From Multivorans sp965232105 (GTDB lineage Bacteria > Acidobacteriota > Thermoanaerobaculia > Multivoradales > Multivoraceae), in contig OZ246956.1 in the NCBI GenBank assembly GCA_965232105.1, positions 682,001 to 746,000 of the forward strand: a DNA stretch of 64,000 bases, written 5' to 3'. A model generated the notes under the pieces. That model ran no database searches. It saw only the letters and a list, made by a program, of their open reading frames with translations, and had not been told where the DNA came from. Every line of letters begins with the position of its first letter. The stretch's first letter is position 1. Shown here piece by piece: positions 51,757 through 64,000 of this stretch. A program made the position numbers and the translations under genes.

Positions 51757-53040
51757 TCAGCCGCGCCGCCGCAACTGGACCACCGTCTCCAGGTGGGCGG
51801 TCTGCGGGAAGATGTCGAAGAAGGTGATCGACTCGAGGTCGAAGTCGCGGGTCAGTTCGCCGAGGTCGCGCGCCAGCGTCGCCGGGTCGCAGGACACGTA
51901 GGTCAACCGGGCCGGGGCGGCGCGTAGCAGGGCCCGTCGGACGTTCCACGACAGACCGACGCGGGATGGGTCGACGAGGACGCGGTCGAGCCCGGGCCGC
52001 AGGCCCTCGCCGCCCGTCCTGCCGTCGACCCAGCTCTCGATTGCCCCCCGCTCGACCTGGCAGTGGCGCAGGCCGTTCAGACGCAGGTTGTTCCGCGCAT
52101 ACCGGGCGGCCATCGACTCGCCTTCGACTGCCGTGACCGAGCGGTAGCGGTCGGCGAGACCCAGCGTGAAGAAGCCGACCCCCGCGTAGAGGTCGACCGC
52201 CGTCTCGCCCTCGAAGGCGCCCACCGCCGATCGCGCCAGCGCCTCCAGCAATCCCCCGTGGGCCTGGAAGAAGCAACGCGCGTCGAAAGTGAGCCGACGT
52301 CCCAGCACTTCGATCTCCAGTTCGCCGCCCGGCAGCACGCCCAGAGGCGGAGCCGCAACGACCAGGCTGTCTTCCTCGAGGCCGTCCGTGGCCAGCCTCA
52401 GGCGACCCGGCCTGGCCTGCCCGGCCTGCGCCGCCTCGTCGAGCAACCGCGGCAGCTCGGGCAACCGCGCTTCGAGCGCCGGCGCCAGGACCGGGCAACG
52501 GTCGACGCGGACCAGGTCATGGCTGCGGCGACGGCGGAAGCCGACGCCGGTCGCCCCGTCTTCGCCCTGTTCGACGTGGACCTGCGCCCGAACGCGATAG
52601 CCCCATCGCCGGCCGGCGACCGGTTCTTCGACAACGCATCGCTTGAGCTGAGCCGGATCGATGCCGCCGAGCCGGCGCAGGGTCTCCAGGGCGGCGGCAG
52701 CCTTGAGCCCGAGTTGCGCTTCGTCTTCGATGTGCTGGAGCTGGCAGCCGCCGCAGCGGGCGTAGAAGGGACAGGGGGCCTCCCGCCGCAGGGGGCCGGC
52801 CGAGATCACCTGTTCGATCTCGGCGCGGGCGTAGCTCGGCCGGCGCTCCGTGATCCGCGCCTTCACCACATCGCCCGGCGCCGCACGGGGAACGAAGATC
52901 GGCAGATCGCGCCAGCGCGCCAGGCCGTCGCCGCCCAGCACGACCTTCTCGATCGTCAGCTCAAGACGGCTGATCCCCGCCAGCGCGGCGAGGGTTTCCA
53001 GGCGTTCGGCCGAAAGGGGCCGTCTCCGTGGGGCCGGCAC
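51757..53040 (-). CDS. RlmD/TrmA-family RNA uracil-5-methyltransferase
   Basis: A 427-residue enzyme. N-terminal TRAM domain (LTIEKVVLGGDGLARW), 4Fe-4S site (CPFYARCGGCQLQH plus a Cys at DRCPVL), SAM domain (VDLYAGVGFFTLGLADRYRS) and catalytic SCDPATLARDL. It probably makes m5U in 23S rRNA (RlmD/RlmC) but could act on tRNA. GTG at 53040 is preceded by GGAG. Confidence 0.88.
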   Translation of the reverse strand: MPAPRRRPLSAERLETLAALAGISRLELTIEKVVLGGDGLARWRDLPIFVPRAAPGDVVKARITERRPSYARAEIEQVISAGPLRREAPCPFYARCGGCQLQHIEDEAQLGLKAAAALETLRRLGGIDPAQLKRCVVEEPVAGRRWGYRVRAQVHVEQGEDGATGVGFRRRRSHDLVRVDRCPVLAPALEARLPELPRLLDEAAQAGQARPGRLRLATDGLEEDSLVVAAPPLGVLPGGELEIEVLGRRLTFDARCFFQAHGGLLEALARSAVGAFEGETAVDLYAGVGFFTLGLADRYRSVTAVEGESMAARYARNNLRLNGLRHCQVERGAIESWVDGRTGGEGLRPGLDRVLVDPSRVGLSWNVRRALLRAAPARLTYVSCDPATLARDLGELTRDFDLESITFFDIFPQTAHLETVVQLRRRG

Positions 53041-53077
53041 AGCCGTTCTCCGCGATCTCAGAGGCCCGAGCTACGGG

Positions 53078-53314
53078 TCAGTCGTGGCCGCCGCCAGTAT
53101 GGCGCTGGCCGTGCCTCCAGGTCGGATCCCGATGCGCGAACTCGTCCAGTTCGCCCGGCACCTCGACCAGCGTGCGGCTCAACTCCGGGTCGCATACGTC
53201 GTTCTCGCACTCGTAGACGTACACGTTCCAGTCCTCGCGCCGGCGGTACGAGCACAGCGTCTGGTAGGTGTCGCAATGCCCGCACTTGATCGAGAGGTTG
53301 CGGATGTTGATCAC
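53078..53314 (-). CDS. small Cys4 protein, zinc-ribbon-like, unknown function
   Basis: A 78-residue protein from GTG 53314 with GGAGG 11 bases upstream. It has KCGHCDTYQTLCSYRRREDW and YVYECENDVCDPELS: CxxC, another Cys and a CxxxxC pair, like a zinc ribbon. The C-terminus is His-rich (HRDPTWRHGQRHTGGGHD). No function is known to me. It lies between the rRNA methyltransferase and the TlpA-like gene, same strand. Confidence 0.65.
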   Translation of the reverse strand: MINIRNLSIKCGHCDTYQTLCSYRRREDWNVYVYECENDVCDPELSRTLVEVPGELDEFAHRDPTWRHGQRHTGGGHD

Positions 53315-53371
53315 GGCGCGGTGGACCTCCTGCGAGCGGAACGCGGGAACCGGGCTGCCGGAGCTCGGGCC

Positions 53372-53902
53372 TCAACCCGGCGAGGCGGCGAGCGCTTCCT
53401 CGATCGCGTTCCGCACGACGCTCGCCCCGGTCAGACCGATCGAGACGTAGGAAACTTCTCCGTGCGGGTTGAACACGAGGAGCGTGGGCAGAGCGGCGAG
53501 TTCCGCGGCGCGCATCACCTCTTCCTCGGGGTCGAGCAGCACGGGGTAGGCGAACGGCTTCTCGTCGACGTGCTTCCGAACCGTCTCGAGATCCTCGCCC
53601 GTGTTCAGGGCCAGGAACGACACACCCTGATCGGCGTACTCCTCGTGCAGTCCCTCGAGGATCTGCGCCTGGACATCGCACGGTTTGCACCACGTGGCCC
53701 AGATGTCGACCACCACGACGTCTCCTCGCAGGTCCGGCGGCCCCAGGCGCGATCCGTCCAGGGTGTCGAGCCGGAAGCTCGTCAGGAAGGGATCGAGCTC
53801 CGACGCGTCCGGCGGTGCCGCGGCGAGGCCGAAGAACACGACGAACACTGCCGCCGCCAACCCCAAGGCCGCCAGCAGCCCGATTGCAAGCCCCCTTGTC
53901 AC
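53372..53902 (-). CDS. TlpA/ResA-like membrane-anchored thioredoxin
   Basis: A 176-residue protein: N-terminal transmembrane anchor (GLAIGLLAALGLAAAVFVVF), then a thioredoxin fold with active site ATWCKPCDVQA, LALNTGEDLETV and the cis-Pro region ALPTLLVF. It probably reduces periplasmic disulfides with electrons from DsbD. GTG start. Confidence 0.9.
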   Translation of the reverse strand: MTRGLAIGLLAALGLAAAVFVVFFGLAAAPPDASELDPFLTSFRLDTLDGSRLGPPDLRGDVVVVDIWATWCKPCDVQAQILEGLHEEYADQGVSFLALNTGEDLETVRKHVDEKPFAYPVLLDPEEEVMRAAELAALPTLLVFNPHGEVSYVSIGLTGASVVRNAIEEALAASPG

Positions 53903-53928
53903 CGGCGCAGCCTAGCAGCCGGCGAGCC

Positions 53929-56808
53929 TCAACTGCAGCCGCTGGTGGAGCCGCAATTCATGCACTTGTAGCAACTGCCGTTGCGCACCATGATCGCCCC
54001 GCAGTCGTGGCAGGAAGGCGCGTCCTGCTGCAGCAGGAACGTGACCGGGGCCAGTTGGCCCGCCTCGTCTCCCGTCGCGGCCTCTTTCGCGGTCGTGCCG
54101 TTCGCCTTCCCGTGCTGCTTCGCCTGCGCTCGCGGTTCCACGCGATGGATCACTCCCGCGACCTCCTGCGCTTCCGGCGACAGGAACTTCGACGCCAGCC
54201 ACCTGAAGATGTAGTCCATGACCGACTTCGCCATCGGAATCTCGGGGTTCTTGGTGAAACCCGAGGGCTCGAAGCGGCTGTGCGTGAACTTGTCCACCAG
54301 GATCTGGAGCGGCACCCCGTACTGGAGGGCCACCGACACCGCCTGGGCGAAGGAGTCCATCAGGCCGGAGATCGTCGACCCTTCCTTCGCCATGAGCAGG
54401 AAGATCTCACCGGGCTGACCGTCCTCGTACAGACCGACGGTGACGAATCCCTCATGGCCGTTGATCGAGAACTTGTGGGTGAGCGCCCGCCGCTCGTCCG
54501 GCAGGCGGCGGCGCGAGATGCCGGCCGCGATGCGCGCGTCCACGGCCGCCTGCAGGTCGTCGCCCTCGGCCGGCGCGTCGCTCGACGTCGACAGAGGCTG
54601 CGAGCGCTTGCAGCCGTCCCGGTAGATCGCCACGGCCTTCAGACCCAGCTTCCAGCCCTCGATGTAGGCGTCCTGGATCTCCTCGACCGTCGACTCCTCG
54701 GGCATGTTGATCGTCTTGCTGATCGCTCCGGAGATGAACGGCTGCGCCGCCGCCAGCATCCGCAGATGACCGAGATGGTGAATGGACCGCGAGCCGTTGG
54801 CCGGTTTGAACGCGCAGTCGAACACCGACAGGTGCTCATCGGCGAGATAGGGCGCGCCCTCGATCGTGTCGTGGTCGTCGATGTACTCGACGATCTGCTG
54901 GACCTCGGACTTCTCGTAACCCAACCGCTCCAGCGCCAGCGGCACGGTGCGGTTGACGATCTTGATCATGCCGCCGCCGACCAGCTTCTTGTACTTGACG
55001 AGCGCGATGTCCGGTTCGACCCCGGTCGTGTCGCAGTCCATCATGAAGGCGATCGTGCCGGTGGGCGCCAGCACCGAAATCTGGCTGTTGCGGATGCCGT
55101 TCTGCTCACCCTGCTCGACCACGCCGTCCCACGACTTCTTCGCCGCGTTCAACAGCTCGAGCGGTACGTGGGCCGGGTTGATCTCGCGCAGCGCGGCGCG
55201 GTGGTTGTCCATCACCTGAAGCATCGGCGCCCGGTTCGCCTCGAAGCCCTCGAACGGTCCCTTGACCGCCGCGATCCGGGTCGACTGCAGGTACGACGAC
55301 CCGGACATCAGGGCAGTGATCGCGCCGGCGTAGTCGCGGCCGGCTTCCGAGTCGTAGGGAAGGCCGCGGGCCATCAGCAACGCGCCCAGGTTCGCGTAGC
55401 CGATGCCGAGCGGCCGGTACGCGTGGGAGTTCTCCTCGATCCTCGGCGTCGGGTAGCTCGCGTTGTCGACGATGATCTCCTGCGCCGTGATCACGATCTC
55501 GCAGGCGTGCCGGAACGACGCCGTGTCGAAGCCGGAGCCCGGGTCGTAGAACCGCATCAGGTTCAGCGACGCCAGGTTGCAGGCCGTGTCGTCGAGGAAC
55601 ATGTACTCGCTGCACGGGTTGCTGGCGTTGATCCGGTCCGTGTTCGGGCACGTGTGCCAGCGGTTGATCGTCGAATCGAACTGCATGCCCGGGTCGCCGC
55701 AGACCCAGGTCGACTCGGCGATCATGTTCAGCAGTTCGGCGGCCCGGTGGCTGTCCATCGGCCGGCCGTCGGTCACCGCCGTCGTCGTCCACTCCGCGTC
55801 GTCCACGACCGCCTGCATGAAGTCGTCCGCGGCGCGCACCGAGTGGTTCGCGTTCTGGTAGAAGATCGAGTCGTAGGCGCCGCCGGGGACGTTGAAGCCC
55901 GCGTCGTAGCCGGCCTCGATCAGGGCCCAGGCCTTGCGCTCCTCGACTTCCTTGCAGCGGATGAACTCCACGATGTCGGGATGGTCGGCATCCAGGATGA
56001 CCATCTTCGCGGCGCGCCGGGTCTTGCCGCCGCTCTTGATCACGCCGGCGAAGGCGTCGAAACCGCGCATGAACGACACCGGCCCGGAAGCCGTGCCGCC
56101 GCCGGCCAGGGTCTCGGCGGAGGACCGAAGCGCCGAAAGGTTGCTGCCGGTGCCCGAACCGAACTTGAAGAGCATGCCCTCCGTCTTGGCCAGACCGAGG
56201 ATCGACTGCATCGTGTCCTCGACGGAGTTGATGAAGCACGCCGAACACTGCGGGCGCTCCTCGATCCCGACGTTGAACCACACCGGCGAGTTGAAGCAGG
56301 CGTACTGGTGAAGGAGGATGTGGGTCAACTCCGCGTGGAAGGACTCGGCGTCCGCCTCCGACGAGAAGTAGCCGCCCTCGCGGCCCCATGCCGCGATCCT
56401 GTCCGCGACCCGGGAGATCAACTGCCGGACGCTCGTTTCGCGCCCGGACGTTCCCAACTGGCCGCGAAAGTACTTCGAGACGACCACGTTCGTCGCGGTC
56501 TGCGACCAGGCCTTCGGCACCTCGACGCCGTGCTGTTCGAAGACGGATTCGCCCTTCTCGTTGGCGATCACGGCGTCGCGGACGTCCCACTCGACGCAGT
56601 CGAAGGGGTGAACGCCGGGCTCGGTGTAGCGCCGCGCGACGGTCAGGCCGGCCGGACTCGAGCTCGGCGCCGGCGCGATGCTGGCTGGCGCCGACCGCGC
56701 GGCGCCGGCCGCGGCGGGCGCGGCCATCACCTGCCGACCGCCGGCTGAAGCCGCCCCTCCTACGCTGCCGCGACCGCCCTCCCGAGCGCCTGAACCGTTG
56801 AACGCCAT
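53929..56808 (-). CDS. nrdJ: vitamin B12-dependent ribonucleotide reductase
   Basis: A class II reductase of 959 residues. Core motifs: LLHQYACFNSPVWFNVG, FGSGTGSNLSALRSS, NPCSEYMFLDDTACNLASLN (catalytic Cys-Glu-Cys) and LAPTGTIAFMMDCDTTGVEP. The C-terminus ends in a cysteine-rich ribbon (PSCHDCGAIMVRNGSCYKCM). ATG at 56808 has GGGGAGGAG right upstream. The N-terminal 55 residues are low-complexity Ala/Gly/Ser. The upstream region carries NrdR-box-like sites. Confidence 0.95.
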   Translation of the reverse strand: MAFNGSGAREGGRGSVGGAASAGGRQVMAAPAAAGAARSAPASIAPAPSSSPAGLTVARRYTEPGVHPFDCVEWDVRDAVIANEKGESVFEQHGVEVPKAWSQTATNVVVSKYFRGQLGTSGRETSVRQLISRVADRIAAWGREGGYFSSEADAESFHAELTHILLHQYACFNSPVWFNVGIEERPQCSACFINSVEDTMQSILGLAKTEGMLFKFGSGTGSNLSALRSSAETLAGGGTASGPVSFMRGFDAFAGVIKSGGKTRRAAKMVILDADHPDIVEFIRCKEVEERKAWALIEAGYDAGFNVPGGAYDSIFYQNANHSVRAADDFMQAVVDDAEWTTTAVTDGRPMDSHRAAELLNMIAESTWVCGDPGMQFDSTINRWHTCPNTDRINASNPCSEYMFLDDTACNLASLNLMRFYDPGSGFDTASFRHACEIVITAQEIIVDNASYPTPRIEENSHAYRPLGIGYANLGALLMARGLPYDSEAGRDYAGAITALMSGSSYLQSTRIAAVKGPFEGFEANRAPMLQVMDNHRAALREINPAHVPLELLNAAKKSWDGVVEQGEQNGIRNSQISVLAPTGTIAFMMDCDTTGVEPDIALVKYKKLVGGGMIKIVNRTVPLALERLGYEKSEVQQIVEYIDDHDTIEGAPYLADEHLSVFDCAFKPANGSRSIHHLGHLRMLAAAQPFISGAISKTINMPEESTVEEIQDAYIEGWKLGLKAVAIYRDGCKRSQPLSTSSDAPAEGDDLQAAVDARIAAGISRRRLPDERRALTHKFSINGHEGFVTVGLYEDGQPGEIFLLMAKEGSTISGLMDSFAQAVSVALQYGVPLQILVDKFTHSRFEPSGFTKNPEIPMAKSVMDYIFRWLASKFLSPEAQEVAGVIHRVEPRAQAKQHGKANGTTAKEAATGDEAGQLAPVTFLLQQDAPSCHDCGAIMVRNGSCYKCMNCGSTSGCS

Positions 56809-56911
56809 CTGCTCCTCCCCCGCCGACCTCACTCAAGGCGGCATTTGTCGTGAATGAGCAACTGTAGCCCAGAACGGCCGCGCCACGCAACCCGAATCGC
56901 CGCCCGAAACC

Positions 56912-56956
56912 ACACCATATAGGCCCAGCTGGCGCAAACAACCACTAGATATGGAC
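56912..56956 (-). promoter_or_regulatory. NrdR-box pair overlapping the nrdJ promoter
   Basis: ACACCATATA (56912-56921) matches one half of the NrdR box, and the complement of 56941-56956 (CCATATCTAGTG) matches 10 of 12 core positions. Centres are 30 bases apart, close to the usual 31-32. Box 1 overlaps a -10-like TATATG on the minus strand (with a weak -35, TGGTTG, 17 bases upstream), which would suit repression. Also nearby is TGTAT-GTCG-ATACA (56974-56987), an inverted repeat of unknown use. Confidence 0.5.
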
Positions 56957-57053
56957 GTTCATCCCTACATGGCTGTATGTCGATACATGTGGAGGGCGTT
57001 CGGAAAGAAGCCGCAGATCCTGCGGATTCGGTGCGGCGATAAGCTCACTTCCC

Positions 57054-58615
<1,562 letters not shown>

Positions 58616-58619
<4 letters not shown>

Positions 58620-58891
58620 AGTCAGCCTACGAGAGGGCGCTCGAGAAGCTGGAGAGCAGCGGCATCGCCGCGCCCCGGCAGGACGCGCTGGACGAAGACC
58701 AGCGCCGGCGCATCGAGGACGAACGGAGCCGCCACCAGGCGAAGCTCGCCGAACTCGAAATCCTCCACCGCAAGAACCTCTCCGCCGATCCGGCCAAGCG
58801 TCACCAGGAAGAAGAGAACTACCGCGCCGAGAAGCGCCGTCTCGCCGAGCGGCTGGAGTCCAAGATAGAGCGCATCCGCCGCGGCGACTGA
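58616..58891 (+). CDS. short coiled-coil protein, unknown function
   Basis: A 91-residue, highly charged helical protein (EDQRRRIEDERSRHQAKLAE, LEILHRKNL, EENYRAEKRRLAERLESKIE). ATG overlaps the mutase stop (ATGA). I know no function; a cofactor or assembly role with the mutase is possible. A strong terminator follows. Confidence 0.7.
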
Positions 58892-58915
58892 AAAGACTGG
58901 GTGCGCCGGCCGTGG

Positions 58916-58938
58916 CGCGGGCCTTCTGGCCCGCGTTT
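58916..58938 (+). terminator. intrinsic terminator after the mutase operon
   Basis: CGCGGGCC-TTCT-GGCCCGCG, a perfect 8-bp stem, followed by TTT. It lies 25 bases after the coiled-coil gene and before the convergent carB end, so it may serve both directions. Confidence 0.7.
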
Positions 58939-58985
58939 CCGGTATCCGGCGCGAAGCGGCGGCTTCGGGAGTTCTGCCGCGCCAG

Positions 58986-62204
<3,219 letters not shown>

Positions 62205-62566
62205 AAGCGCGCGGAGTGTATATCCAACCGGGCAGACCTCCCGGGGCGAAGAATCCGCGGAAAATGTCGCCCCAGGGGTAAACACTTTGGCCTCGACTGC
62301 CGTATAGTTCTTACATAGGCGGCACCGGGTCGCCGGCACAGCGTCAAATCGACTTTGGGCCCCGACTCCCGTGTCGCGTCACCCACCGGGTTGCGACTGG
62401 ACCGCGTCCGCGGCCAGAGGAACTGCAGCCCACCTTCCGGACACCCTCCGGACCTGCCTCAAACTTCAATCTCCGCGCCGGGCGGCTCGAACCGACCGGC
62501 GCGCGATTCACACCAGGGAGGGGTTGCTTGAAAGCAACCCCTCCTTCCAATTCAGCCCGACTGCAG
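62205..62566. other. 362-bp spacer upstream of carB
   Basis: Noncoding region between the permease stop and carB. It holds a perfect hairpin at 62517-62544 and AT-rich patches around 62296-62320 (…GTATAGTTCTTACAT…) that could contain a carB promoter, but no hexamer pair with good spacing is found. The leader is long enough for attenuation control. Confidence 0.4.
62517..62544 (-). terminator. perfect 13-bp hairpin after the LolC/E-type gene
   Basis: GGAGGGGTTGCTT-GA-AAGCAACCCCTCC. It starts 23 bases past the permease stop on the minus strand. There is no T-run, so it may be a terminator with help of other factors, an RNA-stability element, or part of the carB leader. Confidence 0.5.
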
Positions 62567-63820
62567 CTACTCCCAGCGCAGGGCGCGCGCCGGCTCGACC
62601 GCCGCCCCCAGCCTCGCCGGCCACCAGCAGGCCAGCCCCGTCACCAGCAAACTGAAGCCCGCCACCGCCAGCAGGTCCAGGGCCCGCACGTCGAACGGAA
62701 CACTGCTGATGAAGTAGATCTCGGCCACGCCCGGATCGAACCGCACGAGCTCGTAGCGGGTGACGATCACGCTGACCAGGGCCCCGAGACCGATGCCGAG
62801 GGCCGTCCCCGCGGCGCCCAGGCTCATCCCGCCGAGCAGGTAAACGCGCTGCACCCGCCGCGGCCCGAGACCGAGCGCGGCGAGCACGGCGGTGTCCCTG
62901 CCCCGCTCCCGGACCAGAACGACCAGAGCGGACGCGATGTTGAACGTCGACACGAGCACGATCAGGCCCAGAATCAGGAACAGGCCCCACTTCTGAAGCC
63001 GGAAGGCGGTAAAGATGTCCCGGTTGCTGAGCCGCCAATCGGTGACCACCGCATCGGCGCCGACGAGGTCCTCGATCTTCTCTTGCACGTCGGACACCGA
63101 AGCGCCGGGCGCCGCAGTCACTTCGAGGACGACCCGGCCCCCGCCGACAGCCATCGCCGTGTCCCGGTGGACGACGGCGTAGCTGCGGTCATACTCCGAG
63201 AAGCCCGTCTCGAAGGCGCCGGCCACCCGGAGCGTGCGCTTGGCGATCCGGGGTCCGGACGAGCCCGGGGGCCCGATCGCCGTCAGCAGCACCAGGTCCC
63301 CTTCCGTCACGCCAAGGGTGCGCTGAAGCTCGCGACCCACCACCATTGCGTCGATCCCCGCATCGTCGCGCGCGAGCTGGCCTGCCGTCGCGCCGAAGGA
63401 CGAGGCGCCGGGCAGAACACCGCGCGTCCAGACATCGACGCCCGCCGGGTTGCCGCTGCTCGCCAGCAGGCCCGTCCCGGCCACGGTCACCGAGACGCCT
63501 CGAATGCCCGCCACGGGCCGCAGACGCTCGGCGATCAGGTCCGCGGCCGCCGGGTCCTCCTCCGCCTCGCCGAGAGGCGAGACGATCAACGGGCCCGCCT
63601 CGAGCAGCCGGCTCTGCACGCTGTCGCTGTAGCCGCTCATCAGCGCCATGGAGATGACCATGGCGGCCACGCCCAGCGCCGTCGACCCGAGGGCGGAACG
63701 CGCCGTGCCGCTCAGCAGCCGGCTGCGCGCTCCGAGCAGGTAGCGCGCCGCGATCCACCACACCACACCGTCCGCACCCCGGCCCGCCCGCGACGCGCCC
63801 TGCCGGTCCGGTTCAGCCAC
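62567..63820 (-). CDS. LolC/E-type FtsX-family ABC permease
   Basis: About 417 residues. One N-terminal helix (TARSALGSTALGVAAMVISM), a large periplasmic domain, then three helices (WGLFLILGLIVLVSTFNIAS and two near the C-terminus). This is the LolC/LolE/MacB layout for lipoprotein or macrolide export. GTG at 63820 overlaps the carA stop by eight bases with GGAGG before it; GTG at 63763/63766 just before WWIAARYLLG is a serious alternative. No ATPase gene is adjacent within the window. Confidence 0.82.
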   Translation of the reverse strand: MAEPDRQGASRAGRGADGVVWWIAARYLLGARSRLLSGTARSALGSTALGVAAMVISMALMSGYSDSVQSRLLEAGPLIVSPLGEAEEDPAAADLIAERLRPVAGIRGVSVTVAGTGLLASSGNPAGVDVWTRGVLPGASSFGATAGQLARDDAGIDAMVVGRELQRTLGVTEGDLVLLTAIGPPGSSGPRIAKRTLRVAGAFETGFSEYDRSYAVVHRDTAMAVGGGRVVLEVTAAPGASVSDVQEKIEDLVGADAVVTDWRLSNRDIFTAFRLQKWGLFLILGLIVLVSTFNIASALVVLVRERGRDTAVLAALGLGPRRVQRVYLLGGMSLGAAGTALGIGLGALVSVIVTRYELVRFDPGVAEIYFISSVPFDVRALDLLAVAGFSLLVTGLACWWPARLGAAVEPARALRWE

Positions 63821-64000
63821 AGACCTCCAGGAACTCTCCGAACAGCCTCGCCGCATCGTGCGGTCCCGGCGCCGCTTCCGGGTGGTACTGGACCGAGAAG
63901 ATCGGTCTTCCCGTCGCCTTGAACGCCTCGACCGTGCCGTCGTTCAGGTTGACCGCCGCCACCCTGCAGTCGTCGGGAAGGCTGTCGGCGTCGAGCGCGA
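63813..64000 (-). CDS. carA: carbamoyl-phosphate synthase small subunit, 3' end
   Basis: The last 62 codons of carA, which continues beyond the window. The minus frame gives ALDADSLPDDCRVAAVNLND, GTVEAFKATGRPIFSVQYHP and EAAPGPHDAARLFGEFLEV. SVQYHPEA-PGPHD contains the catalytic His and Glu of the class I glutamine amidotransferase. Confidence 0.93.
   Translation of the reverse strand, partial: ALDADSLPDDCRVAAVNLNDGTVEAFKATGRPIFSVQYHPEAAPGPHDAARLFGEFLEVCG

Noticed and set aside
53815..56748. 977-codon plus-strand ORF
   Set aside because: Shadow of nrdJ: Arg/His/Val-rich composition, no motifs, high-GC antisense artefact.
56809..57053. Cobalamin riboswitch before nrdJ or the mutase
   Set aside because: No B12-box-like core was recognised in the 245 bases.
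62461..62520. tRNA-like GGCTCGAACCG segment
   Set aside because: No cloverleaf arms can be formed around it.

Overview
The window is a high-GC bacterial chromosome segment, dense and mostly operonic with many ATGA/GTGA overlaps. The gene set fits a didermal heterotroph: Mla lipid-transport genes, an LpxH-like phosphatase, a GWxTD-type secreted protein, B12-dependent ribonucleotide reductase, a SelW-type selenoprotein and Tat-exported molybdo-enzyme subunits. I infer an Acidobacteriota-like (Thermoanaerobaculia-like) organism; no rRNA gene is present to prove it.

Layout. 0-4.2 kb: a minus-strand operon for a three-subunit xanthine dehydrogenase-like molybdo-enzyme followed by two small accessory genes. 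4.3-9.5 kb: site-2-type protease, aminotransferase, DsbD-like thiol reductase and a lineage-specific membrane protein. 9.5-12.5 kb: rnhB-rplS-trmD-rimM-KH-rpsP. 12.5-17.8 kb: an accessory island that separates rpsP from ffh. It holds an integrase remnant, small secreted proteins, a 15-unit repeat protein, a relaxase remnant and a tightly coupled three-gene cassette with a SLATT-like membrane protein. 17.8-29.2 kb: ffh, MMPL transporter, pgsA, alaS, recX, rsmE, dnaJ, grpE, hrcA, all minus. 29.4-33.3 kb: nrdR, lon, thiL. 33.3-37.6 kb: a mobile-element graveyard with a DDE insertion sequence nested in an IS21-type element, a broken second istB copy, and scrambled duplications of the thiL 3' end and of a neighbouring regulator gene. 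37.6-45.7 kb: a triple-MerR-HTH protein, a TPR sigma-54 activator, aroA, an LpxH-like phosphatase, Mrp/ApbC and PlsC. 46-49 kb: mlaE-mlaF-mlaD and a YggX-like gene. 49-53.9 kb: GWxTD protein, folE, a selenoprotein that ordinary gene callers miss because of its in-frame UGA, a 6-pyruvoyl-tetrahydropterin synthase-like gene, a DUF1330 gene, an rRNA/tRNA uracil methyltransferase, a small Cys4 protein and a TlpA-like thioredoxin. 53.9-58.9 kb: nrdJ and a methylmalonyl-CoA mutase large subunit diverge from a shared region with NrdR-box-like sites. 59-64 kb: carB, a LolC/E-type permease and the 3' end of carA.

How it fits together. Heat-shock control (HrcA-GrpE-DnaJ, Lon), ribosome and SRP biogenesis, outer-membrane lipid handling and B12-dependent metabolism form the core. 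NrdR at 29 kb probably regulates nrdJ at 56 kb. The island at 12.5-17.8 kb and the region at 33.3-37.6 kb are the foreign or rearranged parts and hold most of the novelty.
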